A DNA stretch of 41,885 nucleotides, taken from the NCBI GenBank assembly GCA_041678005.1, contig JBAYOW010000017.1:1-41885 (forward strand). Direction: 5' to 3'. Source of the stretch: Sulfurivermis sp041678005 (GTDB lineage: Bacteria; Pseudomonadota; Gammaproteobacteria; Thiohalomonadales; Thiohalomonadaceae). Of the stretch, positions 30,746 through 40,153 are shown piece after piece; position 1 is the stretch's first letter; every line of letters begins with the position of its first letter. Below the pieces are notes generated by a model. The model did not search any database and had not been told where the DNA came from. It saw only the letters and a program-made list of their open reading frames with translations. The translations under genes were made by a program, and so were the position numbers.

Positions 30746-33262
30746 TCAGTCACCACTGACAACTGGCTCGGCCGCGACAGGCTTTAATTTCCATATATCC
30801 TCGGCATACTCGCCTATAGTTCGATCAGAGGAGAATTTGCCACTAGTTGCAGTATTGATAATGCTCATACGCGTCCACTGTTCTTGATTACGATAAGTCT
30901 CTGCTACAGTTTTCTGCACAGCGACATAATCACAGAAATCTGCCGCTACCAACCATGGATCGTGAGGACTGCGGATCGCCTGCACTATAGGGTCGAATAA
31001 GCCTGACTCATCCACACTGAAATCATTAGTTTCCAGGCGTTGCATGGCGCGCTGCAAATCTTTATCTGCTGCGATGATGGCGTTAGGATCATATGCCTTG
31101 CGCATATCTTCCACCTCAGCCGCCGTCAGACCAAACTGGAAAAAATTCTCTGCACCAGCTTCTTCGCGGATTTCAATATTGGCTCCATCAAGTGTGCCGA
31201 TAGTCATGGCGCCGTTCATCATGAATTTCATGTTACCGGTACCTGAAGCCTCCTTGCCTGCCGTTGAAATTTGTTCAGATAAATCAGTACCTGGGCAAAT
31301 AATCTCCATCGCAGACACGCGATAGTCAGGCAGGAAAGCAAGACGCAGCAGACCCTCTGTAGCCGGATCATTGTTGATGACATCAGCGACGTTATTGATC
31401 AACTTAATAATGCGTTTAGCCATCGCATAACTTGGCGCGGCCTTGCCACCTACGAGGACAGCTCGTGGTGTCCAGTCCTGCGTATCGCCACGCTTGATTC
31501 GATCGTAGAGATGAATGACATGTAGCACCAGCAACAGCTGGCGTTTGTATTCATGGATGCGCTTGACCTGCACATCAAACATCATGTCCAGATCAAAATT
31601 CACCCCACAGTCTTCCTGTATCAATGCTGCCAAGCGTACTTTATTGGCAAACTTCATCTGCCGCCAGCGCTCCTGAATCAGTTGATCATCGGCCATGGGT
31701 AACAATTTGCGTAATTGTGTCAGGTCTGTGATCCACTCTGCGCCGATAAGATCTACCAACAGACCACGCAACTCAGGATTGCAGGCAGCCAGCCAGCGCC
31801 GCTGGGTAACACCATTGGTCTTGTTGTTGAATTTCTCTGGCCAGAGCTCATAAAAATCGCGGAACAATCCTTCCGCCAACAGTTTTGAGTGCAGCGCAGC
31901 TACACCATTGACAGAAAAACTACCTACAATAGCAAGATATGCCATGCGCACCATTGGATCATGGCCTTCCTCAATGATCGACATGCGCGCCATGCGATCT
32001 GCATCACCAGGCCAGTACCTTGTTACCTGCCTTAAAAAACATGCATTAATTTCAAAAATAATATCGAGCAGACGAGGCAACAAACGCCTGAATAAACGCA
32101 CCGGCCATTTCTCCAGGGCCTCTGGCAATAACGTATGGTTGGTATAGGCCATGGTTTTTGTAGTAATCGCCCAGGCCTCCTCCCACTCCATCCCATGCTC
32201 ATCCATCAGCAACCGCATGAGCTCCGCCACTGCGATTGCCGGATGCGTATCGTTGAGCTGAAAACAATTCTTCTCGGCAAACAGGCTGAAATCCTGACCA
32301 TAGAACCTAACCCAACAGCGCAGAATATCTTGCAAGGAGGCTGACACGAGCAAATACTGCTGCCGCAAGCGCAACTCCTTGCCATTCTCCGATGCATCAT
32401 TAGGATAAAGCACCATGGTGATGTGCTCTGCGTCATTCTTTGCCCGCATGGATTCGGTATATGAGCCAGCATTGAACTCACCAAGATCAAATTCATCCGT
32501 AGCCACTGACTTCCACAGTCGCAGCGTGTTTACCGTACCGTTTTGGTAGCCAGGTATCGGCACATCATAGGGAACAGCCAATACATCCTGTGTATTTATC
32601 CAGCGCACCTGTAGCTTGCCACTGTCATCAGTCCAGGTTTCTGTTTGCCCGCCAAATTTGATCTGTCGAGTATATTCTGGCCGCTCAAGCTCCCAGATAT
32701 GGTGGTTACGCAACCAATGGTCCGGCTCCTCGACCTGGTGGCCATTCTGAATCTCCTGGCGGAACAGGCCGTATTCATAACGCAGACCATAGCCAAAGAC
32801 AGGCAGCTGCATGGTGGCGCATGAATCAAGGAAACAGGCGGCAAGACGTCCGAGGCCACCATTGCCAAGTCCTGCATCGCGCTCGCAACCAGCCAGCTCT
32901 TCCATGACCAGACCAACTTCGTGCAAAACGCCTTTTGTCGTGTCTTCTATACCTAAATTTAGCGCTGCATTACTCAAAGCTCTCCCCATCAAGTATTCAA
33001 GAGAAAGATAATGCACACGGCGACTACGCTGTTCAATATAGGCATATGTCGTCTTCTTCCAGCGCGCCATCAGACGATCGCGGATCGCCAAGGCCAAGGC
33101 CTGATATGCATAATGCGGGACACTACAATACTTATCGCGTCCCAAAGTATGAAAGAAATGTCGTTTCAAGTCAGACAACAAAACAGCCGCGTCCAAATCA
33201 TGCACGGACATATCGTCCTCTGCCATGCTTAAATCGTGTTTTCTTTTCAGACAGGAAGTCAT
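30746..33262 (-). CDS. glgP: glycogen/starch/maltodextrin phosphorylase
   Basis: GlgP releases glucose-1-phosphate from alpha-1,4-glucans by phosphorolysis using pyridoxal phosphate. The protein has about 838 residues. Near the N terminus it contains RRVHYLSLEYLMGRAL, and later GLGNGGLGRLAACF. The PLP-lysine motif EASGTGNMKFMMNGA lies near residue 680, with KVRLAALIQEDCG and HEYKRQLL segments of the active site. The start is uncertain: GTG at 33274, ATG at 33262 and ATG at 33226 are in frame and none has a good ribosome site. No other glycogen gene adjoins it. It lies downstream of aroK in the same orientation. Confidence 0.96.
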   Translation of the reverse strand: MTSCLKRKHDLSMAEDDMSVHDLDAAVLLSDLKRHFFHTLGRDKYCSVPHYAYQALALAIRDRLMARWKKTTYAYIEQRSRRVHYLSLEYLMGRALSNAALNLGIEDTTKGVLHEVGLVMEELAGCERDAGLGNGGLGRLAACFLDSCATMQLPVFGYGLRYEYGLFRQEIQNGHQVEEPDHWLRNHHIWELERPEYTRQIKFGGQTETWTDDSGKLQVRWINTQDVLAVPYDVPIPGYQNGTVNTLRLWKSVATDEFDLGEFNAGSYTESMRAKNDAEHITMVLYPNDASENGKELRLRQQYLLVSASLQDILRCWVRFYGQDFSLFAEKNCFQLNDTHPAIAVAELMRLLMDEHGMEWEEAWAITTKTMAYTNHTLLPEALEKWPVRLFRRLLPRLLDIIFEINACFLRQVTRYWPGDADRMARMSIIEEGHDPMVRMAYLAIVGSFSVNGVAALHSKLLAEGLFRDFYELWPEKFNNKTNGVTQRRWLAACNPELRGLLVDLIGAEWITDLTQLRKLLPMADDQLIQERWRQMKFANKVRLAALIQEDCGVNFDLDMMFDVQVKRIHEYKRQLLLVLHVIHLYDRIKRGDTQDWTPRAVLVGGKAAPSYAMAKRIIKLINNVADVINNDPATEGLLRLAFLPDYRVSAMEIICPGTDLSEQISTAGKEASGTGNMKFMMNGAMTIGTLDGANIEIREEAGAENFFQFGLTAAEVEDMRKAYDPNAIIAADKDLQRAMQRLETNDFSVDESGLFDPIVQAIRSPHDPWLVAADFCDYVAVQKTVAETYRNQEQWTRMSIINTATSGKFSSDRTIGEYAEDIWKLKPVAAEPVVSGD

Positions 33263-33341
33263 CAGCAATCTCACGCAAAATCAAATCGATCTGACATTAT
33301 AACAATTCTAAAATCAATTAGCTGTTGATTATCATAAGTAG

Positions 33342-33500
33342 GGTTTTTACAGAATATGGCTAGACGTCGACAGTTACTACCTTTACGGACATGGTTATCA
33401 CGAGCTGGGCCTGGCGCATAAGATGAGCCTGTATGCTGGCACTGATAATAAGACGATTTATAGAAAGATCGATATCAATTTATCTACCACAGACAAGTGA
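33342..33500 (+). pseudogene. possible remnant coding frame between glgP and aroK
   Basis: Between the two minus-strand genes a plus-strand frame of 52 codons without a start reads as protein-like sequence (YYLYGHGYHELGLAHKMS, then LYAGTDNKTIYRKIDINLS) and ends in TGA. The alternating aromatic and polar residues recall an outer-membrane beta-barrel strand pair. It could equally be chance. I give it only as a candidate remnant. Confidence 0.2.
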
Positions 33501-33506
33501 AATGAA

Positions 33507-34103
33507 CTATTTTACCGTATTTGTATTAGTTTTGTGCGAGCTGTCCATCTCTTCCAACCGGATAAGAATTTCTTTCACAACGCTACGCACTGAACGATCA
33601 TCGGTATACAAAATCATGTCTGCAACCTCACGATATAAAGGATCACGCAATTGCATCAATTCTTCCAGCTTGGCTCGTGGGTCTGATGTCTGTAGTAAAG
33701 GACGATTGCGATCGCGCGATGTGCGCCGCAATAATTGCTCTATCGAGGCAAAGAGGTAGATCACCACCCCGCGCTCACGCAGATGCCGACGGTTTTCTTC
33801 CCGCAACACAGCGCCACCACCGGTTGCCAAAACCAGGCCCGAGGACTGGGTAAGTTCGGCAATAACCTCGCTTTCACGTTGGCGAAAACCTTCCTCACCT
33901 TCGATATCAAAGATTAGCGGAATACTCGCGCCAGTCCGACGCACGATCTCATGATCACTATCATTGAAGTCCAGGCGCAAGATGTTGGCTAACTGGCGAC
34001 CAATCGTGGTCTTGCCTGATCCCATGGGGCCGACAAGAAAGAGGTTGTTTGTTGCTCTGGATTGCGCGGATAGCATATGAAAAGTAACTCGAACCTGGAT
34101 CAT
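33507..34103 (-). CDS. aroK: shikimate kinase AroK
   Basis: AroK phosphorylates shikimate, the fifth step of the common aromatic pathway. The P-loop is GPMGSGKTTIG. FNDSDHEIVRRTG carries the shikimate-binding Asp, and LATGGGAVL the glycine-rich shikimate site. A lid region follows with RTSRDRNRPLL. At 198 residues it is slightly longer than usual. An internal ATG at 34076 would give 189 residues starting MLSAQSR and is an alternative start. In most gammaproteobacteria aroK directly follows pilQ and precedes aroB. Here a lipoprotein gene intervenes and aroB is absent. Confidence 0.96.
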   Translation of the reverse strand: MIQVRVTFHMLSAQSRATNNLFLVGPMGSGKTTIGRQLANILRLDFNDSDHEIVRRTGASIPLIFDIEGEEGFRQRESEVIAELTQSSGLVLATGGGAVLREENRRHLRERGVVIYLFASIEQLLRRTSRDRNRPLLQTSDPRAKLEELMQLRDPLYREVADMILYTDDRSVRSVVKEILIRLEEMDSSHKTNTNTVK

Positions 34104-34203
34104 GAGATGTTCTGTCGGATACTGGCTAGCCTATTAACCAGTATTGACTGATGTATGCGCCAAGTCTATCCGCTTTACTTGCTCATGTCATAGCCTGCTT
34201 CAA

Positions 34204-34233
34204 GACATCACCCTGTTATTACAGGGTGATGTC
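34204..34233 (-). terminator. perfect 12-base stem after the Ig-like lipoprotein gene
   Basis: GACATCACCCTG (34204-34215) and CAGGGTGATGTC (34222-34233) pair perfectly around a six-base loop, 15 bases beyond the stop at 34248. Only two T follow on the minus strand, so it may be a terminator or a stabilising hairpin separating this gene from aroK. Confidence 0.55.
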
Positions 34234-34247
34234 AAATCTGTAAAGCA

Positions 34248-35924
34248 TTATGGTCCTGGGCTAAAAGCGCAAGCAGCCCCTTCCGCATGCGATAGAGGCA
34301 GTGTTTTGACCGTCTGATTTCCATTCGGGGTAGTTACGGTAATTGTCATGGCCCCAGCTTCAGTTTCACCAGGATCAAGATCTTTGGTTCCTTTCCAGGC
34401 AACACTATATCGCAGGGTTTCAATGCTCTTGTTGTTGGTACTAAATACAATATATTCTTCCGGTGTTACCAATTCACCGAAGCTTACCGTAATTCCTATT
34501 TTAGTACCCGCTGGCATTGGGTTTGAACGTGCGTCTTTTATGGTAAATAGATCACTACTCACACTGCCAGCACATGAGGAAAATCCGCCGCGAGGAGTTA
34601 TAATATCCGCATAAGAACCGGACATTACCAGCACCAGGTTCTCTCTGACCTCGATGGATTTTGCCCTGTTATAGCACGCGTCTCCTGGCTGATAGTTGCG
34701 CAAGACTCCAGTGAAGCACCCGTCGCCTTCTGAAAAAACGCCAGTATTATCATAATCGCGGAATTCTTCGATACCTGCATCATAACGACCATTTTCATTA
34801 TCATCGCGCCAGGCATCAGGCAGATCTACAAATGACTCGCCTGGATCAAAGTAGCCATTTGCATTGAAATCATTAAAGCTTTCTTCACCATCCATCACCG
34901 CCAGCACAGTAGCGCGGCCATCTGCAGGGCGCGGATTGGCGCTTCGCCAGGCAACAGAACAGACACCATTTTCCGTCTCGCAGGATGGTTCCACATGACC
35001 TCCCTCAGCGGTAAAATACACAGTTGAATTATCCGGTACTGGATTGCCGGCACGATCAGCTGCACGCACAGTCAAAAAAACTTCAGTACCATCATAATTG
35101 AATGCCTCAGGGTTTAGTATGTCAGCGGATAAAGAGAATCTATCCTGCTCTGCTACGCCGGTAGAGATCGCTAAACCACGTGATTGGGTCTTAATGGCGG
35201 GATTGCTGCGCAATGCCGCGGTCACCCGCACAGTTGCCGCTATCGTGCCGGCATTCACGACAACACTTACCTCGCCGTTTTGATTAGTTGTACCCTCGAC
35301 GTTGGCCAAGCTAACACCGCCTTTATCCGAATTAAGACTGAAATCCACTACTTGCCGCGCAAGCGGACCACCAGAGATATCCGATACCCTGAAAGTTACT
35401 CTGGCCGACTCTGGCAAGCCTGCACCTTTGATGCCGATCATGCTCGGAGTTGAGTCCACAAAGGTAATCGCACCCATGGTGCTTGGCGCCACGTTTATTG
35501 TAATGGTTCCACTTACTGAGATTGCCACCGTCGTATTCCCTGTTATGTCTTCTTCCTCCCAACTGGCGCGCGCAACAATTACGTCGTCTCCCTCGCAGCC
35601 CTTTGCCTCGTAGGTGGAGATAGCGGTACCTGTGACACTGGTTACCGGGCTGTCCAGCAAGGCCTTCCCATTCACAACGCAAGTGGAATTGAAGGTGATA
35701 TCCACCTCTTGAGCGATGAATCCATTGCCATTTCCATCTATTATATTAGCAATAATTTCTGTCCAGCCTCCTGCGGAAATTGAAGTCAGGCCCGATTCCA
35801 GTTTTAGGGTATAGACTTGATTTTTATCACCCCCACTACCGCTCTCATCCAGTGTATCGCCGCAAGCTGTCATTATCATCACCAGCAACAGCGAGCAACA
35901 TGTCTTCAATGTCTTCGTATACAT
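34248..35924 (-). CDS. large lipoprotein with Ig-like and calcium-loop-like segments
   Basis: From the ATG at 35924 the product has about 558 residues; GTG 35927 and TTG 35930 are in-frame alternatives behind the same GGAG. The signal peptide ends in a lipobox (MIMTACGD). Two or three bacterial Ig-like (Big_1/invasin-type) domains follow. They carry SGLTSISAGGWTEI and ITGNTTVAISVSG-type strands in the first, GGPLARQVVDFSL and NQNGEVSVVVNAGT in the second, and DRAGNPVPDNSTVYFT in the third. A segment near 330-400 has three EF-hand-like loops: DFNANGYFDPGE, DDNENGRYDAGIEE and DYDNTGVFSEGD. It is probably an outer-membrane or surface adhesin-like lipoprotein. Its place between pilQ and aroK suggests a pilus-related role, which is inference. 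Confidence 0.8.
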   Translation of the reverse strand: MYTKTLKTCCSLLLVMIMTACGDTLDESGSGGDKNQVYTLKLESGLTSISAGGWTEIIANIIDGNGNGFIAQEVDITFNSTCVVNGKALLDSPVTSVTGTAISTYEAKGCEGDDVIVARASWEEEDITGNTTVAISVSGTITINVAPSTMGAITFVDSTPSMIGIKGAGLPESARVTFRVSDISGGPLARQVVDFSLNSDKGGVSLANVEGTTNQNGEVSVVVNAGTIAATVRVTAALRSNPAIKTQSRGLAISTGVAEQDRFSLSADILNPEAFNYDGTEVFLTVRAADRAGNPVPDNSTVYFTAEGGHVEPSCETENGVCSVAWRSANPRPADGRATVLAVMDGEESFNDFNANGYFDPGESFVDLPDAWRDDNENGRYDAGIEEFRDYDNTGVFSEGDGCFTGVLRNYQPGDACYNRAKSIEVRENLVLVMSGSYADIITPRGGFSSCAGSVSSDLFTIKDARSNPMPAGTKIGITVSFGELVTPEEYIVFSTNNKSIETLRYSVAWKGTKDLDPGETEAGAMTITVTTPNGNQTVKTLPLSHAEGAACAFSPGP

Positions 35925-36126
35925 CACCAATGTCTCCGTCAGGTGTAGTCAACCGTATATGATTTATTTTAGTTTTTTCACTTACTTTTTACACACAAGT
36001 AAATGACACCACGCTTACCAATACTTCCTACTGTCTTTCCATTGCAGCCATGCTCAAGTCTTGCGCCAGATATTTCACCATGGTGTGCGGGTGATGGCGC
36101 AGTGACTATCGGCTGGATTCATACCA

Positions 36127-38286
36127 TCAATTAATGGACATTGAGTCTTTAACAATTTTTGGCGTGACAAAGATCAGTAGTTCTGATTTTTCATCTGAGT
36201 TGTATGTATTACGGAACAACACGCCAAGCAATGGTATATCAGAAAAAAACGGGACACGGTTAACGCTATTTTGCTTGGACTGCTCATAAACGCCACCAAG
36301 CACGATAGTCTCACCATTATCCACCAGTACCTGAGTAGTAACATTTTGGGTATTGATGGGCGGCTGGCCCAATACAGCACGCGCATAATCAGGACTATCC
36401 TTATTGACCTGCAGATCCATGATAATGCGGTCGTCCGGTGTTATCTGCGGCGTCACCTTCAGACGCAGCACTGCTTTTTTGAAATTAACTGTCGTACCCG
36501 TGTTGCCGGAAGAAGATTGATATGGGATCTCCACGCCCTGCTCAATAATCGCTTCCTTTTGATTGGAAGTAATCACTCGCGGGCTGGAAACCACCTCACT
36601 CTTGCCTTCAGCCTGCGCGGCTGATAATTCAAGCTCAACCAGGGTGCCCAAAGGCAGGCGGGCAAGTGCCAGACCGATTGTCCCTGCTGCGCCAGTGGCC
36701 ATATTTGAAACCGGCAGATTGACGTTGTAGCGATCGCTCGGTGCCCCACCACCACCATCAATAATTTGTGTTGTGGCACCAAGGTTACCGGAGGTAATAG
36801 TTGAGCTCGGCGTTTTGAGCGGGTTGTTGTTACTTATATCAGTCACGCCAAAACGGGCGCCCAGTTCCTTATTGAAATCATCCTTGGCCAGAACGATGCG
36901 CGAGTCGATCATAACCTGTCGCACTGCAATATCCAGCTCCTTGACCAGCTTACGAATTGCCTGCAGATTCTCGGCCGTATCCTTGAGCAGAAGCATGTTG
37001 GTGCGTTCATCTATCGTGATACTGCCGCGCTCAGACAGTAGCGAGTTATCCTCCGACTTTATCAATGCAGCCAGCTCGCCGGCCTTGGCATAATTGATCT
37101 GAATATTGTCATTATAAAGCGGCGCCAATTCACGCAATTGTTGCTGCGCCTCAAGCTCAACCTTTTCACGAGCTGACAGCTCGTCATTTGGTGCCACCAT
37201 CATTATATTGCCCGTCTGACGTATGCCTAGCCCACGCGCCTTGAGGATGATATCCAGCGCCTGATCCCAGGGCACATTTTTCAGCCGCAAAGTAATATTG
37301 CCACCAACGCTATCGCTGGTAACCAGATTCATGCCGGTAAAATCTGCCAGCAACTGCAATACCGCGCGGACCTCGATATCCTGAAAAATAAGCGATAGCT
37401 TCTCACCGACATATTGTTCTTTCTCTTTTTTCACCGCCTCCGCATCAGCCAAAGACACTGGCAGCACTTCAATTACCAGGGTTCGACCTGACTGGTAGGC
37501 CAGGTGCTGATATTTGCCAGTTGCGGCGATCTCCATGCGTGCATTATTGCCACGGGTAAATGTATCAATAGTCGCTACAGGCGTGGCAAAATCCAGCACA
37601 TTCAAGCGGCGCTCCAGTTGCTCTGGTAGTGTGGTAGATAAAAATTCAACCACCACCTTGCCGGCCTCCTCACTAATATCTGCCACTATAGAGGAGCTGG
37701 ACAGATCAACAATCACGCGACCCTCGCCATGTTCACCACGGCGAAAATCAACATTGTTCAGCTGCTTGTTGCCAGCCGGTTTTTTCGATATTTTTTCTGT
37801 TGACGAAGATGAATCATTGGCTGTGGCTATAGCTTCATCGCCCGCACCTATGATTATTACAACCGCATTGCCATCTGACTTGATCTGATAGGGCACCAAA
37901 CGCACCAGATTGATTACAACCCTGCTGCGGCCACCTGCTTCAATAGTCTGCACACCGCGCACAACACCAAGCCCGATATTCTGACTCTTCCGCACATCAC
38001 CCAGAGCCACGCCTGGCAAATCAATAGCAATGCGTGCAGGATTATCTGTGGTAAATGCAGTCGCCTCAGGGGCATCTGCCGATAACTCGAATCGTATCTG
38101 TACACGATCGCCGGGCAAAGAGCTGTGACTGACATCATCCAGCAGCAATGGATCTGCATTAGCCACACCTGTTACCAGAAATGCCAGAGAAACCAATGCA
38201 GCCATAACACGTCCTGCCGCCACAATGCCACGCATTTGAGTCTCTCCCGCTCTGTGCCCTATCTGTGGTTTAGTATCAGTATTCAT
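36127..38286 (-). CDS. pilQ: type IV pilus secretin PilQ
   Basis: PilQ forms the outer-membrane channel for type IV pili. I chose the ATG at 38286, nine bases after GGAG; an earlier ATG at 38301 adds five residues. A signal peptide (hydrophobic up to VTGVANADP) is followed by two AMIN domains (about 45-140 and 175-260, peptidoglycan-binding). Next come an STN/N0 domain (LIFQDIEVRAVLQLLADFTG), an N1 domain and the secretin domain (from about 480), with VVSSPRVITSNQKEA and the closing segment VPFFSDIPLLGVLFRNT. The length (about 719) fits. It is five to twenty bases downstream of pilP. Confidence 0.97.
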   Translation of the reverse strand: MNTDTKPQIGHRAGETQMRGIVAAGRVMAALVSLAFLVTGVANADPLLLDDVSHSSLPGDRVQIRFELSADAPEATAFTTDNPARIAIDLPGVALGDVRKSQNIGLGVVRGVQTIEAGGRSRVVINLVRLVPYQIKSDGNAVVIIIGAGDEAIATANDSSSSTEKISKKPAGNKQLNNVDFRRGEHGEGRVIVDLSSSSIVADISEEAGKVVVEFLSTTLPEQLERRLNVLDFATPVATIDTFTRGNNARMEIAATGKYQHLAYQSGRTLVIEVLPVSLADAEAVKKEKEQYVGEKLSLIFQDIEVRAVLQLLADFTGMNLVTSDSVGGNITLRLKNVPWDQALDIILKARGLGIRQTGNIMMVAPNDELSAREKVELEAQQQLRELAPLYNDNIQINYAKAGELAALIKSEDNSLLSERGSITIDERTNMLLLKDTAENLQAIRKLVKELDIAVRQVMIDSRIVLAKDDFNKELGARFGVTDISNNNPLKTPSSTITSGNLGATTQIIDGGGGAPSDRYNVNLPVSNMATGAAGTIGLALARLPLGTLVELELSAAQAEGKSEVVSSPRVITSNQKEAIIEQGVEIPYQSSSGNTGTTVNFKKAVLRLKVTPQITPDDRIIMDLQVNKDSPDYARAVLGQPPINTQNVTTQVLVDNGETIVLGGVYEQSKQNSVNRVPFFSDIPLLGVLFRNTYNSDEKSELLIFVTPKIVKDSMSIN

Positions 38287-38306
38287 GCTTGAGCACTCCA
38301 TGATGC

Positions 38307-38837
38307 TTACTCTGCCAACTTCAATGTGGCTTCACGATCGATCCATCCTCCCAGACCATTGGGAATGACTTCCTGGATGGTGATCTGAGTTTCATTTAAA
38401 TGCGTAATACGTCCGAAGTTTTGGCCAATATAGTTACCTTCTTCAACACGATAAACCAGACTATCTGGTGCTGTGATCACTGCCCAAATGCGGCCCTCTT
38501 GCTCAAGATAGCCAACAAACTGCAAGGCATCCAATGGGAATGCCTCCAGCGGCTCCTTGTTACGATCCATATCTGGCAGCAGGCCTGAACCTGCCGCATT
38601 ATCAGCTATTGCCTCATTTGCTGTTGGTTTGAATGGATCACGCAATTCATCTCTAATATAAGTATACGGCTCATAGCTTTTGACTTCCGGCAAGGCTGGT
38701 ATTCTTCCTGCCTTGCGTGCCTTTATCTCGTCTATATAACTAACCAAATACGAATGCTTGTCACCACTACAGGCGCTAACGCCCAGCATGACCACGACGC
38801 ACAGCAGCAATATTCGCGCCATGAACTCAGCCGACAT
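38307..38837 (-). CDS. pilP: type IV pilus inner-membrane lipoprotein PilP
   Basis: The start at 38837 (MSAEFMARILLL) has AAGGG six bases upstream and leaves a normal lipoprotein signal with lipobox GVSAC; the frame itself is open to 38882. The 176-residue product has a flexible linker (YIDEIKARKAG, YEPYTYIRDELRDPFKP) and a C-terminal beta-sandwich. That domain contains LDALQFVGYLEQEGRIWAVI and VEEGNYIGQNFGRI, which contacts PilQ. PilP links the PilNO inner-membrane ring to the secretin. Confidence 0.94.
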   Translation of the reverse strand: MSAEFMARILLLCVVVMLGVSACSGDKHSYLVSYIDEIKARKAGRIPALPEVKSYEPYTYIRDELRDPFKPTANEAIADNAAGSGLLPDMDRNKEPLEAFPLDALQFVGYLEQEGRIWAVITAPDSLVYRVEEGNYIGQNFGRITHLNETQITIQEVIPNGLGGWIDREATLKLAE

Positions 38838-38942
38838 ATTTAACCCTTGTCCCATAGTATTTCTTGCTGTTGAGATCAACATGTCACCCTGTCCCTATCC
38901 CAAATTACGCAACCAATAAATCCATTTGCCATAGCAAGACAA

Positions 38943-39596
38943 TCATCGTTTTGTTTTTTTTCTGGCGTCTGTCTGAGCCTTGCGAGCAGCTGTGATCTCT
39001 TCTTCATCCAGATAGCGATAGGTCTTCGCCGTCGTCTGCATGACCAGCGCATCAGCCTTGGCCCCTTGCCTGGTTGGCCTTGCAATATTGATGTCATGCA
39101 GGGTAACTATACGAGGTAAGGCTGCTATGCCAGAGACAAAATCGCCAAAAGAATGATAATTGCCATTGACAACGATCTGAATGGGCAACTCGGCATAAAA
39201 TTCTTTGGGGCTTTCGCTGCCAGGTTTAAACAGGTCAAACTCAAGGCCGCTTGCCAATCCGGTCTGACTGATATCCACTAACAAATCAGCCACTTCTGTC
39301 TTGCTGGGCAATTGGCGCAACATGGTGCCAAACGATTCCTCAATTTCCACCATCTGTTGGCGATAGGCGTCTAGGTTCACCGCCTTGGCCTGCTTGAGCT
39401 CAAACTGACTTTTCAAATCAATTTCAGATTTACGCGCACGCTCCAACACCTCAAGCTGATCCTGTGTATCAAACCAGTAGCCGGCCACCAGCACTAATAA
39501 ACAGACCACAATTATTAAGGCGCTCTTGGCGGCAGTAGGCCAGGCACCAATATCATTCGGGTCAAGATCACGGAATTGTGATAGATCCAGTGCCAT
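38943..39596 (-). CDS. pilO: type IV pilus alignment protein PilO
   Basis: A 217-residue bitopic protein with a transmembrane helix at about 24-43, a periplasmic coiled coil (about 50-95) and a ferredoxin-like C-terminal domain. That domain contains LPSKTEVADLLVDISQTG and FYAELPIQIVVNGNYHSFGDF, typical of PilO. A basic/alanine-rich tail ends in RKKTKR. PilO pairs with PilN, whose gene ends two bases before its start, to form the alignment complex. Confidence 0.95.
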   Translation of the reverse strand: MALDLSQFRDLDPNDIGAWPTAAKSALIIVVCLLVLVAGYWFDTQDQLEVLERARKSEIDLKSQFELKQAKAVNLDAYRQQMVEIEESFGTMLRQLPSKTEVADLLVDISQTGLASGLEFDLFKPGSESPKEFYAELPIQIVVNGNYHSFGDFVSGIAALPRIVTLHDINIARPTRQGAKADALVMQTTAKTYRYLDEEEITAARKAQTDARKKTKR

Positions 39597-39598
39597 AA

Positions 39599-40153
39599 CT
39601 ATTCCTTTGACTCAGCTGAAACAGTTGATACCCGGAGGGTAAATGAGCGCATGCCTTGCCCAGCTTTACTATCTGTTTCGATTATATCAAGCACAGGATT
39701 GTTGAACCGTGATGAGGCATCCAGATTGCGCATAAATGATGACACCCTGGCATTCGATTGAGCCCGTCCCTGAACTGCCAGAGTACGCTCTGTCTGCTTG
39801 ACAGTAATTATATACAGACCATCCGGGGCAGCCTTGGCCAACTCCTCGAATAGATAGACTATTTCAGAGCGATTGCCCTGCAATTGCTCGATTACTTTCA
39901 TGCGTGCACGCATCTGCCTGCCCTGCTGCTCAAGGCTGTCGATTTCCTTGATTTTTTCTTCAACTTCCTTGATTTGTGTTTGCAAAAAGCTGTTACGTGA
40001 CTCCTGATGCTGGATCATGTTATCGATATGTAGATGCACGTAACCGACCACCAGCAACATCAAAAATGCAGAGCCTACCAGCACGACAAAAAATTGCCTG
40101 CGTTGCTCTTTGCGCAACTCCTCACGCCAGGGAAGTAAGTTTATGCGTGCCAT
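39599..40153 (-). CDS. pilN: type IV pilus alignment protein PilN
   Basis: The 184-residue protein begins MARINLLPWREELRKEQ, the exact conserved PilN N terminus that binds PilM in the cytoplasm. A transmembrane helix (about 24-44), a coiled-coil stretch (about 50-90) and a ferredoxin-like periplasmic domain follow (YIITVKQTERTLAVQGRAQS). Its start overlaps the pilM stop by one base. Confidence 0.96.
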   Translation of the reverse strand: MARINLLPWREELRKEQRRQFFVVLVGSAFLMLLVVGYVHLHIDNMIQHQESRNSFLQTQIKEVEEKIKEIDSLEQQGRQMRARMKVIEQLQGNRSEIVYLFEELAKAAPDGLYIITVKQTERTLAVQGRAQSNARVSSFMRNLDASSRFNNPVLDIIETDSKAGQGMRSFTLRVSTVSAESKE

